Part shown: positions 8,134 to 14,792 of the stretch, one piece after another
Position numbering within the stretch: position 1 is the first letter of the stretch
How the letters are laid out: every line of letters begins with the position of its first letter
Source: an uncultured Holophagaceae bacterium
Lineage (GTDB): Bacteria; Acidobacteriota; Holophagae; Holophagales; Holophagaceae
Direction of reading: 5' to 3'
Assembly (NCBI GenBank): GCA_903927605.1
Contig: CAIYNT010000121.1
Location: forward strand, 1 to 19,381
Length of the DNA: 19,381 bases
The notes under the pieces: generated by a model
Seen by the model: the letters and a program-made list of their open reading frames with translations, nothing else
The model's database searches: none
What the model was told of the DNA's origin: nothing
Made by a program: the position numbers and the translations under genes

Positions 8134-8511
8134 GTGGAACCGAACATCGACACGCTGATGAAGGCTCTCCAGCAGGCCTTTCCCACTTCCCATGTGAGAC
8201 TCCTTCCTGAACCCGCCATGTTCCTGCGGAGCAACACGGGAAGGAGCTATCACGCCGAGGGCATGCAGTTCCTCTCGGTCGAATCAGCCATGGCCCACGC
8301 CAGGGCCTACATGAGTGGCCTCATGGAGCGGACCCGCGAGAGCGAAGGATTCGAACTGAACGAGGCTCATCCCTGGATCATTGGCGTGTACCCCGGCGAT
8401 CTCACCTCATCACCGCTGATTTTCATTTTCGGGAACATCATCCGTTCCGGGAAAGAGGAATGGGTCCAGATCGGCTACCCACGGTACGAGAACCTGGAAT
8501 TCAGTTCCTGA
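8134..8511 (+). CDS. Protein of unknown function at the end of the nucleoside importer operon
   Basis: This 125-residue protein was not recognised. It begins at GTG 8134 behind a perfect AGGAGG (8122-8127) with a 6-nt spacer, 22 bp after the permease, so it is almost surely translated and part of the same transcript. It has no signal peptide or membrane segment and appears soluble, with mixed helix and strand. A helical central part (SVESAMAHARAYMSGLMERT) is followed by strands around WIIGVYPGD and PLIFIFGNII, and a short acidic end. No cysteine pair or catalytic motif stands out. Possible roles include an accessory or regulatory protein for nucleoside uptake, but this is position-based only. 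Its last 11 bp overlap, tail to tail, the DUF2835 gene on the other strand. Confidence 0.8.
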   Translation: MEPNIDTLMKALQQAFPTSHVRLLPEPAMFLRSNTGRSYHAEGMQFLSVESAMAHARAYMSGLMERTRESEGFELNEAHPWIIGVYPGDLTSSPLIFIFGNIIRSGKEEWVQIGYPRYENLEFSS

Positions 8512-8731
8512 GGGGCGGTCGTTGCAGATTCGCGCCTTTGTGATGGTCGTCGCAGGTCAGCACAAAGTCTCCATGAATCCCAGCAGGCGTGACGAAGGGC
8601 TGCAGCAGGGATGCGGGAAACTGGATGATTTCTCCACCGGGACAGCGGACCACCACCTGGCGGGCAGGGCCCCGGTAATAGTCCAGGTAGCTCTCCGCAG
8701 AGATCCTCAAATGGAATTCGAACCGTTTCAT
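8501..8731 (-). CDS. DUF2835 family small protein
   Basis: This 76-residue protein reads on the minus strand. The segments MKRFEFHLRIS, YLDYYRGPARQVVVR and IQFPASLLQPFVT, followed by GIHGDFVLTCDD, agree with the DUF2835 pattern as I remember it: a conserved YYRG, a QFPAS.L.PFVT core and a GI.G.F.L..D ending. The molecular function of this family is unknown. The ATG at 8729-8731 has a GGTGGG stretch upstream on the minus strand. The reading frame is open further upstream, but that extension would run through the start of the divergent ABC gene and lacks family similarity. It lies 34 bp from that ABC gene start, so the two share one short promoter region. Its stop overlaps the previous operon's last gene by 11 bp. 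Confidence 0.82.
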   Translation of the reverse strand: MKRFEFHLRISAESYLDYYRGPARQVVVRCPGGEIIQFPASLLQPFVTPAGIHGDFVLTCDDHHKGANLQRPPLRN

Positions 8732-8765
8732 GCGCCCACCAGTCTGCCACTGTCCAGGAATGCCC

Positions 8766-9629
8766 ATGCCCGATGAATTTTCTATGGACCCAAGGTCGCC
8801 AGCGGCCACCGGCAAGTCCGTCGTGCCCCTGCTCACCCTCGACCATGCCACGGTCCTCCGTGGCGGGAAGCCAGTCCTCCATGATCTCACCTTCGAGATT
8901 GCGGAGGGCGAGCACACGGCCATTCTCGGTCCCAATGGGTGCGGCAAATCATCGCTCATCCGCATGGTGGACCGGCAGGACTATCCGCTTCCCTGCGGGG
9001 GATCGGGCGGTCCCATCCAGATCTTCGGGAAGGAACGGTGGGATGTGTTCGAGCTGCGGTCCCATCTCGGTATTGTCTCGGCGGACCTCCACCAGGCGTT
9101 CCTCATGGCCACTGGCGGAGGTCGCAGGCGGGGCAGTGAGGTGGTCCTGTCGGGCGCCTTCGCCAGCCAGGGCCTCTTCTCGCATCAGCATGTGACCTCC
9201 GCCATGGTCGAGCAGGCCGAGCGGGCGCTTGATCTGGTGGGCGCACGGCATCTGGCGGACAAGCGTATCGAAGCGATGTCCACCGGCGAGGCTCGGCGCA
9301 TCCTCATCGCCCGGGCTCTGGCACCGGATCCACGGGCACTGCTGCTGGATGAGCCCACGACAGGCCTGGACCTGGTGGCCAGACACCATTTCCTGAAGAT
9401 GCTCCAGGAGATCGTACGGCACGGAAAGACCATCCTATTGGTGACCCACCACATCGAGGAGATCCTGCCCCAGATCCAACGGGTCATTCTCCTGAAGGAG
9501 GGCCGCGTGTTCCTGGATGGACCCAAACACGAGGTTCTCACCACGAAGAACCTCTCGTCCCTCTACGGAGCGGAAATTGTGTTGCAGCAAAGTGGAGACT
9601 ACTTCTCGGCCCAGTGCGAGGAAGGGTGA
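8766..9629 (+). CDS. Stand-alone ABC transporter ATP-binding protein (YlmA/ModF-like)
   Basis: The 287-residue protein has one complete ABC domain: Walker A GPNGCGKSS (55-63), a Q-loop-position segment VSADLHQAF (104-112), signature MSTGEA (171-176), Walker B ALLLDEPTTGLD (191-202) and the switch histidines at 228-229. The VSADLHQAF type of Q-loop and the MSTGEARR signature resemble ATPases grouped with YlmA and ModF, often annotated as iron or molybdate related. No permease or binding protein lies next to it, so its partner is elsewhere or it acts without one. ATG 8766 is favoured by AGGA at 8756-8759 with a 6-nt spacer; ATG 8760 and 8784 are in frame. The gene is divergent from DUF2835 and 158 bp ahead of the amino acid importer operon. 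Confidence 0.85.
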   Translation: MPDEFSMDPRSPAATGKSVVPLLTLDHATVLRGGKPVLHDLTFEIAEGEHTAILGPNGCGKSSLIRMVDRQDYPLPCGGSGGPIQIFGKERWDVFELRSHLGIVSADLHQAFLMATGGGRRRGSEVVLSGAFASQGLFSHQHVTSAMVEQAERALDLVGARHLADKRIEAMSTGEARRILIARALAPDPRALLLDEPTTGLDLVARHHFLKMLQEIVRHGKTILLVTHHIEEILPQIQRVILLKEGRVFLDGPKHEVLTTKNLSSLYGAEIVLQQSGDYFSAQCEEG

Positions 9630-9787
9630 CATCGCTGCCACCCATGGAGCGGTTGCCGCTGAGGATGCGAGGGATATCACCGACAGCCGTGGGGGCCGTC
9701 CGACCTCTTCGGCATGTTTCATGGTCAGGGGTTGATGGCAGGGAGTAGAATCCCTCCACCAACCTGGTTTTTTATCCTGGAGTAGAC
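9630..9787 (+). promoter_or_regulatory. Gap upstream of the branched-chain amino acid importer operon
   Basis: No gene is seen in these 158 bases. Two small hairpins follow the ABC stop: GGGTG/CACCC at 9624-9643 and AGCGG/CCGCT at 9648-9660. Neither has a T-run, so they are weak terminators at best. Nearer the operon, AGGGA/TCCCT (9740-9755) forms another short stem, and a T-run at about 9769-9774 precedes the GGAG ribosome-binding site of the binding-protein gene. The operon promoter should lie here, but no clear hexamer pair is visible. Confidence 0.35.
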
Positions 9788-10933
9788 ATGCGAAAGCACC
9801 TCTTGGCCCTGGTCGCCACCGTGGCGCTGGCCCCCTGCCTGCTGGCCCAGAAGATCGGTGTCATCAATTCGATGAGCGGGCCCGAAGCCCCCATCGGCGA
9901 GAACATCACCAATGGCATCAAGCTCGCCGAGGAGGACCTGAAGAAGAAGGGCTTCAACGTCCAACTGGTGTGGGAGGACGATACGGGCAAACCCCAGATC
10001 TCCATGAGCGCCATGGAGAAGCTGGCGACCCGCGACAACGTGGTGGGCGTGGTGGGGCCGTACACCTCAGCTTGTTCGAATGCGGTCTCGAAACTGGCGG
10101 AGAAGTACCGGGTGCCCCTGCTGATCCCGGCCGCCGCCAAGGAGGAGATCACCAGGCAGGGACTCAAGAATGTGTTCAGGATGAATGCGCCCGCGGACAA
10201 GTACGCTTCCAGCCTCATCGATGCCGCGACCTCGCTGGGCAAGCCCAGGAGCATCGCCTTCATTTACGAGAACACGGACTTCGGCACTTCCACCTCAAAG
10301 ACCGCGAAGGAGTACGTGGCCAAGAAGGGGATCCAGGTGGTGGCTGATGTGGCATATCCCAAGGGGTCGGCGGACTATCGATCCACCTTGGCCCAGATCA
10401 AGTCGAAGAACCCCGATCTGGTCTTCATGGTTTCCTACGTAGCTGACGCCATTCTGCTCATGCGGCAGTCCAGGGAGGTGGGCCTCCAGCCCCAGGCTTT
10501 CCTCGGTGCTGGTGCTGGTTTTACGACCGCTGAGTTCGCCAATGAGCGGGCCATCTCTGAGAATGTCATCTCCTGCACTCAGTGGACCGAAGACGTGAAC
10601 TGGCCGGGGGCGAAGGAATTCGGCAAGCGGTACAAGGCGAGATACGGCAAGGAACCCTCCTACCATGCGGCCTGTGCCTATGCCTCGATGATGATCATGG
10701 CGGAGACCGCCAAGGCCGCTGGTGGCGACCGCGCCAAGACCCGAGATGGTCTGAAAGCGGGCAAATGGAACGGCGTGATGGGCGAAGTCCAGTTCGCCGA
10801 CTATGAGGGTTTCAACAACCAGAACAACCACCAGATGCTCGTGGAGCAGGTCATCTCAGGCAACTACGAGACGATCTTGCCCTCTCGATTTGCCACCAAG
10901 AAGGCGGTCTATCCCTTCCCCAAGTGGAAGTGA
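9788..10933 (+). CDS. Branched-chain amino acid-type ABC transporter substrate-binding protein
   Basis: The 381-residue protein has a signal peptide with cleavage expected after residue 20 (LLA before QKIG), and no lipobox. The mature part follows the Peripla_BP_6/LivJK fold: KIGVINSMSGPEAPIGENITNG at its start with the ligand-loop glycine, GVVGPYTSACSNAV where the family binds the amino acid backbone, and FIYENTDFG before the second lobe. It should capture leucine, isoleucine, valine or related amino acids in the periplasm for LivHMGF downstream. ATG 9788 has GGAG about 6 nt upstream. It is separated from livH by a strong terminator-like hairpin, which would favour excess binding protein. 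Ligand specificity is inferred from family only; several members bind other amino acids or short acids. Confidence 0.88.
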   Translation: MRKHLLALVATVALAPCLLAQKIGVINSMSGPEAPIGENITNGIKLAEEDLKKKGFNVQLVWEDDTGKPQISMSAMEKLATRDNVVGVVGPYTSACSNAVSKLAEKYRVPLLIPAAAKEEITRQGLKNVFRMNAPADKYASSLIDAATSLGKPRSIAFIYENTDFGTSTSKTAKEYVAKKGIQVVADVAYPKGSADYRSTLAQIKSKNPDLVFMVSYVADAILLMRQSREVGLQPQAFLGAGAGFTTAEFANERAISENVISCTQWTEDVNWPGAKEFGKRYKARYGKEPSYHAACAYASMMIMAETAKAAGGDRAKTRDGLKAGKWNGVMGEVQFADYEGFNNQNNHQMLVEQVISGNYETILPSRFATKKAVYPFPKWK

Positions 10934-10947
10934 TCCCATCCTCAGCA

Positions 10948-10972
10948 GGGGCGCCTTTCGGCGCCCCCTTTT
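10948..10972 (+). terminator. Intrinsic terminator/attenuator between binding protein and livH
   Basis: GGGGCGCC (10948-10955) and GGCGCCCC (10960-10967) form a perfect 8-bp GC-rich stem with a TTTC loop, followed by C and four T residues. This has the form of a rho-independent terminator. As livH starts only 24 bp later in the same direction with no other promoter visible, it is probably leaky and lowers expression of the membrane components relative to the binding protein. Confidence 0.8.
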
Positions 10973-10995
10973 GATTCCTGGGGAGCCGCCCGCCC

Positions 10996-11865
10996 ATGGC
11001 CGTTTTCATGCAGTCTCTTCTCAGCGGCATCCTGATCGGCGGGGTGTATGCGCTCATCGGCATCGGCCTCACCCTCATTTTCGGTGTCATGCGGGTCATC
11101 AATTTCGCCCACGGCGACATTCTCATGGTGGGGATGTACCTTACGTACCTGGCCTTCACCTTGTTGGGTATCGACCCCTTCGTGTCCGTGCTGATCACCT
11201 TTCCCTTGATGTTCCTGTTCGGAGGCTTTCTCCAGAAAGTGTTCATCAATAGGGTCCTCAATGCCGTCGCTCAGAATCAGATCCTGTTGACCATCGGCCT
11301 GGGCCTCATCATGAGCAATACCGTGATGCTGATCTTCACCTCCGACTATAAGATCCTCTCCACCTCGTATTCCTCTTCCACGATCCAGGTGGGCGGGGGT
11401 GTTTCGGTGTCCACACCCCTCCTGATCTCCTTCCTGATCACCTCGGCCATCACTGCAGCTCTGTACTGGTTCCTGCTGAAGACGGACACCGGGCAGGCCA
11501 TCCGCGCGACCGCCCAGGATCGCGATGCGGCCCAGCTGATGGGCATCAACGTCAAGCGCATGTCCATTATCGCTTTTGGTCTCGGATCGGCCCTGGCGGG
11601 CACTGCCGGCGCGCTGATTTCTCCGACCTACTACATCTTCCCCCAGGTGGGCGCGGTCTTCACCCTGAAGGCCTTCGTCATCACGGTGCTGGGTGGCATG
11701 GGCAGTGTGGTCGGGGCCACGCTGGGTGGCGTCCTGATCGGGATCACTGAATCCCTGAGCGCGGTCTACATCTCCTCTGGTTGGAAGGACGTGGTGGTCT
11801 TCGTGCTCTTCCTGTTGGTTCTCCTCTTCAAGCCCTCGGGCCTGATGGGCAAGTCGCGGACCTGA
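10996..11865 (+). CDS. livH: Branched-chain amino acid ABC transporter permease LivH
   Basis: The 289-residue integral membrane protein has eight or so hydrophobic spans. Family marks are GGVYALIGIGLTLIFGVMRVINFAHGD near the N-terminus (about residues 15-37), the cytoplasmic loop RATAQDRDAAQLMGINV that contacts the ATPases, and VLGGMGSVVGA (about 230-240). With LivM it forms the inner-membrane channel. ATG 10996 has GGGGAG about 10 nt upstream; ATG 11008 in frame is a less likely alternative. The stop lies 10 bp before livM, so the two are co-transcribed. Confidence 0.92.
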   Translation: MAVFMQSLLSGILIGGVYALIGIGLTLIFGVMRVINFAHGDILMVGMYLTYLAFTLLGIDPFVSVLITFPLMFLFGGFLQKVFINRVLNAVAQNQILLTIGLGLIMSNTVMLIFTSDYKILSTSYSSSTIQVGGGVSVSTPLLISFLITSAITAALYWFLLKTDTGQAIRATAQDRDAAQLMGINVKRMSIIAFGLGSALAGTAGALISPTYYIFPQVGAVFTLKAFVITVLGGMGSVVGATLGGVLIGITESLSAVYISSGWKDVVVFVLFLLVLLFKPSGLMGKSRT

Positions 11866-11875
11866 GGAGGTCAGC

Positions 11876-12925
11876 ATGAACAAGGCGAGCCTCAAGGTAG
11901 CGGCGGGCCTCATCATCCTGGCTCTGCTTCTGGTCATTCCCAAATATGTGGAGAGCCCCTATGCGCTGCACATGATGATCCTTCTATTCCTGAGCGTGGC
12001 CATGGGGCAGAGTTGGAACATCCTGGGTGGATTCGCCGGCCAGCATTCGGTGGGGCACGCAGCGTACTTCGGTGTGGGCGCGTACACTACCATGATGCTG
12101 ATGCAAGCCAAGCAGATCCCTCCTTGGATCGGTGTCTGGGCTGGCATCGTGCTGGTCGTGGTCGTGGCCCTAGCCATTGGCAGCATCTGCTTTCGATTGC
12201 GCGGGCCCTACTTCGTCCTTGCCTCCATCGCAGTGGCTGAAATCCTGAGGCTTTCGGCCATCAACCTCACCACCTTGACCAACGGGGCTGAGGGCATTCT
12301 GGTCACCGAGATACCTCCCTTCAAGCTTGGAGGGATGGTCGTGACGGACTTTTCGACCAAAGTCCCCTTCTACTACATCGGCATCTTCCTGGTCCTGCTC
12401 ACCCTCGGGACCACCTACTGGGTGCAGCATTCCAAGCTGGGTTATTTCTTCCAGGCCATCCGCGAGGACCAGGATGCGGCCCACTCCTTGGGCATCTCCA
12501 TCTCGCGCTACAAAAACATCGCCCTCGCGATCTCTGCGGTGCTGACTTCCCTTGCCGGCGCTTTTTACGGCATCTATGTGGGCTTCGTGGATCCGCCCAC
12601 CGTCTTGGGGCTCGACGTCTCCGTCCAGATCATGCTCATCTGCATCATAGGCGGCATGGGTACCCTGTGGGGTCCTGTACTCGGTTCCCTGGTGCTGGTG
12701 CCCATGTCCGAGGCCCTGAGAAGCAACATGGTCACGGATCTGCTTGTGAAAGTCGGAATGGTGAATGCGGATTCAAAGATTGGGCTTTTCCTGAAGGAGA
12801 ACCTCGCCCATGCCCATGTCCTCCTGTACGGGATCCTCGTGGTACTGGTGATCCTGTTCATGCCGGAAGGGCTCATGGGCTTCGTCAAGAAATTGGCCAT
12901 GCGCCGGAAACAGGAGGCGGTCTGA
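11876..12925 (+). CDS. livM: Branched-chain amino acid ABC transporter permease LivM
   Basis: The 349-residue membrane protein shows the LivM signature GQSWNILGGFAGQHSVGHAAYFGVGAY (about residues 44-70), the ATPase-contacting loop AIREDQDAAHSLGIS and CIIGGMGTLWGPVLGS near the C-terminus. It pairs with LivH in the inner membrane. A strong GAGGAGG overlapping the livH stop lies 5 nt before ATG 11876. Its TGA shares one base with the livG start (TGATG), indicating translational coupling. A positively charged tail (RRKQ) is expected on the cytoplasmic side. Confidence 0.92.
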   Translation: MNKASLKVAAGLIILALLLVIPKYVESPYALHMMILLFLSVAMGQSWNILGGFAGQHSVGHAAYFGVGAYTTMMLMQAKQIPPWIGVWAGIVLVVVVALAIGSICFRLRGPYFVLASIAVAEILRLSAINLTTLTNGAEGILVTEIPPFKLGGMVVTDFSTKVPFYYIGIFLVLLTLGTTYWVQHSKLGYFFQAIREDQDAAHSLGISISRYKNIALAISAVLTSLAGAFYGIYVGFVDPPTVLGLDVSVQIMLICIIGGMGTLWGPVLGSLVLVPMSEALRSNMVTDLLVKVGMVNADSKIGLFLKENLAHAHVLLYGILVVLVILFMPEGLMGFVKKLAMRRKQEAV

Positions 12926-13644
12926 TGGTCATCCTGGAAATCAAGCATGTCAGCAAGTTCTTCGGTGGCCTCGCCGCCAATTCCGACGTTTCCTTCTCTG
13001 TGGAGGAGGGTCGCATCATGGGGCTCATCGGCCCCAATGGCGCGGGCAAGACCACCCTGTTCAATTGCATCACAGGGTACTACCCCCCCTCGAAGGGGGA
13101 AATCCTCTTCAATGGCCGGAGGCTGAACGGGCTGGATCCCGACAAAGTCTGCATGCTGGGCATGGTTCGCACCTGGCAGAAGGTGCGGCCCCTGGCCAAG
13201 CTCTCCGTGGTGGACAACGTGATGGTAGGCGCCCTTGCACACGCCTCATCGCTGAAGACCGCCCGCGACCTGGCCATGGAGCAGCTCCGGGTAGTCCGCA
13301 TGGAACACCGGGCGAATTTTCTCGCGGGTGGACTGCCCATCGGCGAGCGCAAGAAATTGGAGGTAGCCAGAGCCCTCGCCACACAGCCGAAGCTCTTGCT
13401 GCTGGATGAAGTGATGGGGGGGCTCAATCCCGCCGAAAGCGAGGAGATCATCCAGCTCATCCTCGACATCAAGCAGCACGGTCTCACGCAGATGGTCATC
13501 GAGCATGACATGAAGGCCATCATGCGCATCTCGGACCGCATCGTCGTCCTGACTTCAGGTGAGAAGCTCATGGAGGGCACACCGCAGGAAGTCGTCAGCA
13601 ACCCCGACGTCATCAGCGCCTACCTGGGTGAGAGCCATGCTTAG
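12925..13644 (+). CDS. livG: Branched-chain amino acid ABC transporter ATP-binding protein LivG
   Basis: The 239-residue ATPase carries Walker A GPNGAGKTT (36-44), Q-loop Gln85, signature region LPIGE (137-141), Walker B LLLLDE (157-162) and switch His194. The family insertion between the Q-loop and the signature and the LNP after Walker B fit LivG. Two positions differ from the usual LivG: LPIGE replaces an LSGGQ/LAYGQ-type signature and the residue after the catalytic Glu is Val (DEVMGGLNP instead of DEP). This combination exists in a subgroup of amino acid importers, so it need not mean loss of function. ATG 12925 overlaps the livM stop by one base behind an AGGAGG-like site. The long upstream open frame inside livM is only a shadow. 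It overlaps livF by 8 nt. Confidence 0.92.
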   Translation: MVILEIKHVSKFFGGLAANSDVSFSVEEGRIMGLIGPNGAGKTTLFNCITGYYPPSKGEILFNGRRLNGLDPDKVCMLGMVRTWQKVRPLAKLSVVDNVMVGALAHASSLKTARDLAMEQLRVVRMEHRANFLAGGLPIGERKKLEVARALATQPKLLLLDEVMGGLNPAESEEIIQLILDIKQHGLTQMVIEHDMKAIMRISDRIVVLTSGEKLMEGTPQEVVSNPDVISAYLGESHA

Positions 13645-14341
13645 GATCGAAAAGCTCAACTTCGCCTACGACGATCTCAAGGTGCTCTGGGACGTGGATC
13701 TGGTGGTGAACAAGGGCGAAATCGTTACCGTCGTCGGAGCCAATGGTGCCGGGAAGTCCACGACGCTGAAGAACATCTCACGCCTGGTGAAGCCCACTTC
13801 CGGAACCATCACCTTCGAGGGTCGGGACCTCGGGAAGATGCAGCCCCATCATGTGGTCGAAGCGGGGCTGGTCCAGGTCCCCGAAGGCCGACGCATCTTC
13901 CCGGAGATGACGGTGCTGGAGAACCTGCGCATGGGGTCCTACGTGAAGGCCACCCGGACCGACCGGCAGAAGAACATCGACTGGGTATTCGAGCTGTTCC
14001 CTCGCCTCAAGGAGCGTGAAAAACAGTTGGGCGGCACGATGTCCGGGGGTGAGCAGCAGATGCTGGCCATCGCCCGGGGTCTCATGGCGAACCCCAAGGT
14101 GCTGCTGCTGGACGAGCCTTCCCTTGGCCTGTCCCCACTCCTAGTGAAAAACATCTTCGACATCATCACCGGCATCAACAAGCAGGGCGTTACCATCCTT
14201 CTGGTGGAGCAGAATGTCTATCAGTCCCTTCGCATCTCCCACCGGGCCTATGTGATGGAAACCGGGCGGGTCGTGCTGACGGGCCGGGGAGATGAACTGC
14301 TCGACAACGACCACATCAAGAAGGCCTTCCTGGGCATGTGA
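13637..14341 (+). CDS. livF: Branched-chain amino acid ABC transporter ATP-binding protein LivF
   Basis: The 234-residue ATPase has Walker A GANGAGKST (34-42), the LivF-typical VPEGRRIFPEMTVLENL (81-97), signature MSGGEQQ (135-141), Walker B VLLLDEP (155-161) followed by SLGLSP, and VEQN at the switch position, where LivF proteins have Gln in place of His. It forms the ATPase pair with LivG on the cytoplasmic face. ATG 13637 lies 8 nt inside the livG end, so translation is coupled. The stop is followed after 10 bp by a CBS-domain gene with a GAGGAG site. Confidence 0.92.
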   Translation: MLRIEKLNFAYDDLKVLWDVDLVVNKGEIVTVVGANGAGKSTTLKNISRLVKPTSGTITFEGRDLGKMQPHHVVEAGLVQVPEGRRIFPEMTVLENLRMGSYVKATRTDRQKNIDWVFELFPRLKEREKQLGGTMSGGEQQMLAIARGLMANPKVLLLDEPSLGLSPLLVKNIFDIITGINKQGVTILLVEQNVYQSLRISHRAYVMETGRVVLTGRGDELLDNDHIKKAFLGM

Positions 14342-14351
14342 GGAGCGCGCG

Positions 14352-14774
14352 ATGAGCACCGTCGAACAATGGATGACCAGGAACCCCGTCACCATCGACC
14401 AGGAGGCCTCAATCATCGAGGCCATCCACCTCATGAAGGAGAAGGGCATCCGGCGCCTGCCGGTCATGGCCAAGGGCCGCTTCGTCGGCCTGATCACGGA
14501 GCGGATGCTCAAGGACTATTCGCCGGGGAAGGCCACTTCCCTGGATACATGGGAGGTCCACTACCTGCTATCCAAGACTCCGGTCAAGGACGTGATGAAC
14601 CCTTCCCCCATCACGGTCTCTCCGGATACGGATCTCGCCACCGCCGCCCAGCTCATCCTCGATCACAAGCTCTATGGTCTTTGCGTGGTGGGCGCCAAGG
14701 GCGAGCTGGTGGGCATCATGTCCGTGGGCGACATGCTTCGAGCTGTGGTCGAATTCGCGAAGCACCGCGCGTAG
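14352..14774 (+). CDS. Two-CBS-domain protein (AcuB-like), probable ligand-sensing partner in the liv operon
   Basis: The 140-residue protein consists almost entirely of two CBS motifs: VEQWMTRNPVTI at residues 4-15 opens the first and VKDVMNPSPITV (about 77-88) opens the second. Each ends in a GLIT- or GIMS-type strand and a following helix. Such pairs bind adenine nucleotides (AMP, ATP, SAM or NAD-type ligands) and act as energy or metabolite sensors. It has no enzyme or DNA-binding domain. ATG 14352 follows GAGGAG with a 6-nt spacer, 10 bp after livF, so it belongs to the same transcript. Gating of the importer by adenylate state is a plausible but unproven role. Confidence 0.88.
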   Translation: MSTVEQWMTRNPVTIDQEASIIEAIHLMKEKGIRRLPVMAKGRFVGLITERMLKDYSPGKATSLDTWEVHYLLSKTPVKDVMNPSPITVSPDTDLATAAQLILDHKLYGLCVVGAKGELVGIMSVGDMLRAVVEFAKHRA

Positions 14775-14792
14775 GAATGGTGGGCCGACCAT

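Noticed and set aside
7236..8237. 333-codon minus-strand frame opposite permease 2
   Set aside because: Same pattern: charged low-complexity translation opposite a membrane protein with clear family motifs.
8732..8965. N-terminal extension of the DUF2835 frame
   Set aside because: The family-like sequence begins at the ATG at 8731; the extension runs antisense to the ABC gene's start and Walker A region.
9538..9570. CACCACGAAGAA string resembling the palindromic element
   Set aside because: It is a single short match inside the coding sequence of the ABC ATPase with no partner arm.
10942..11943. 333-codon minus-strand frame opposite livH
   Set aside because: Its product is an implausible run of charged residues (His, Glu, Asp, Gln), typical of reading opposite a membrane-protein gene.
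12667..12924. Upstream extension of livG inside livM
   Set aside because: The LivG fold begins at ATG 12925 with a ribosome-binding site; the extension only exists because livM is open in another frame.
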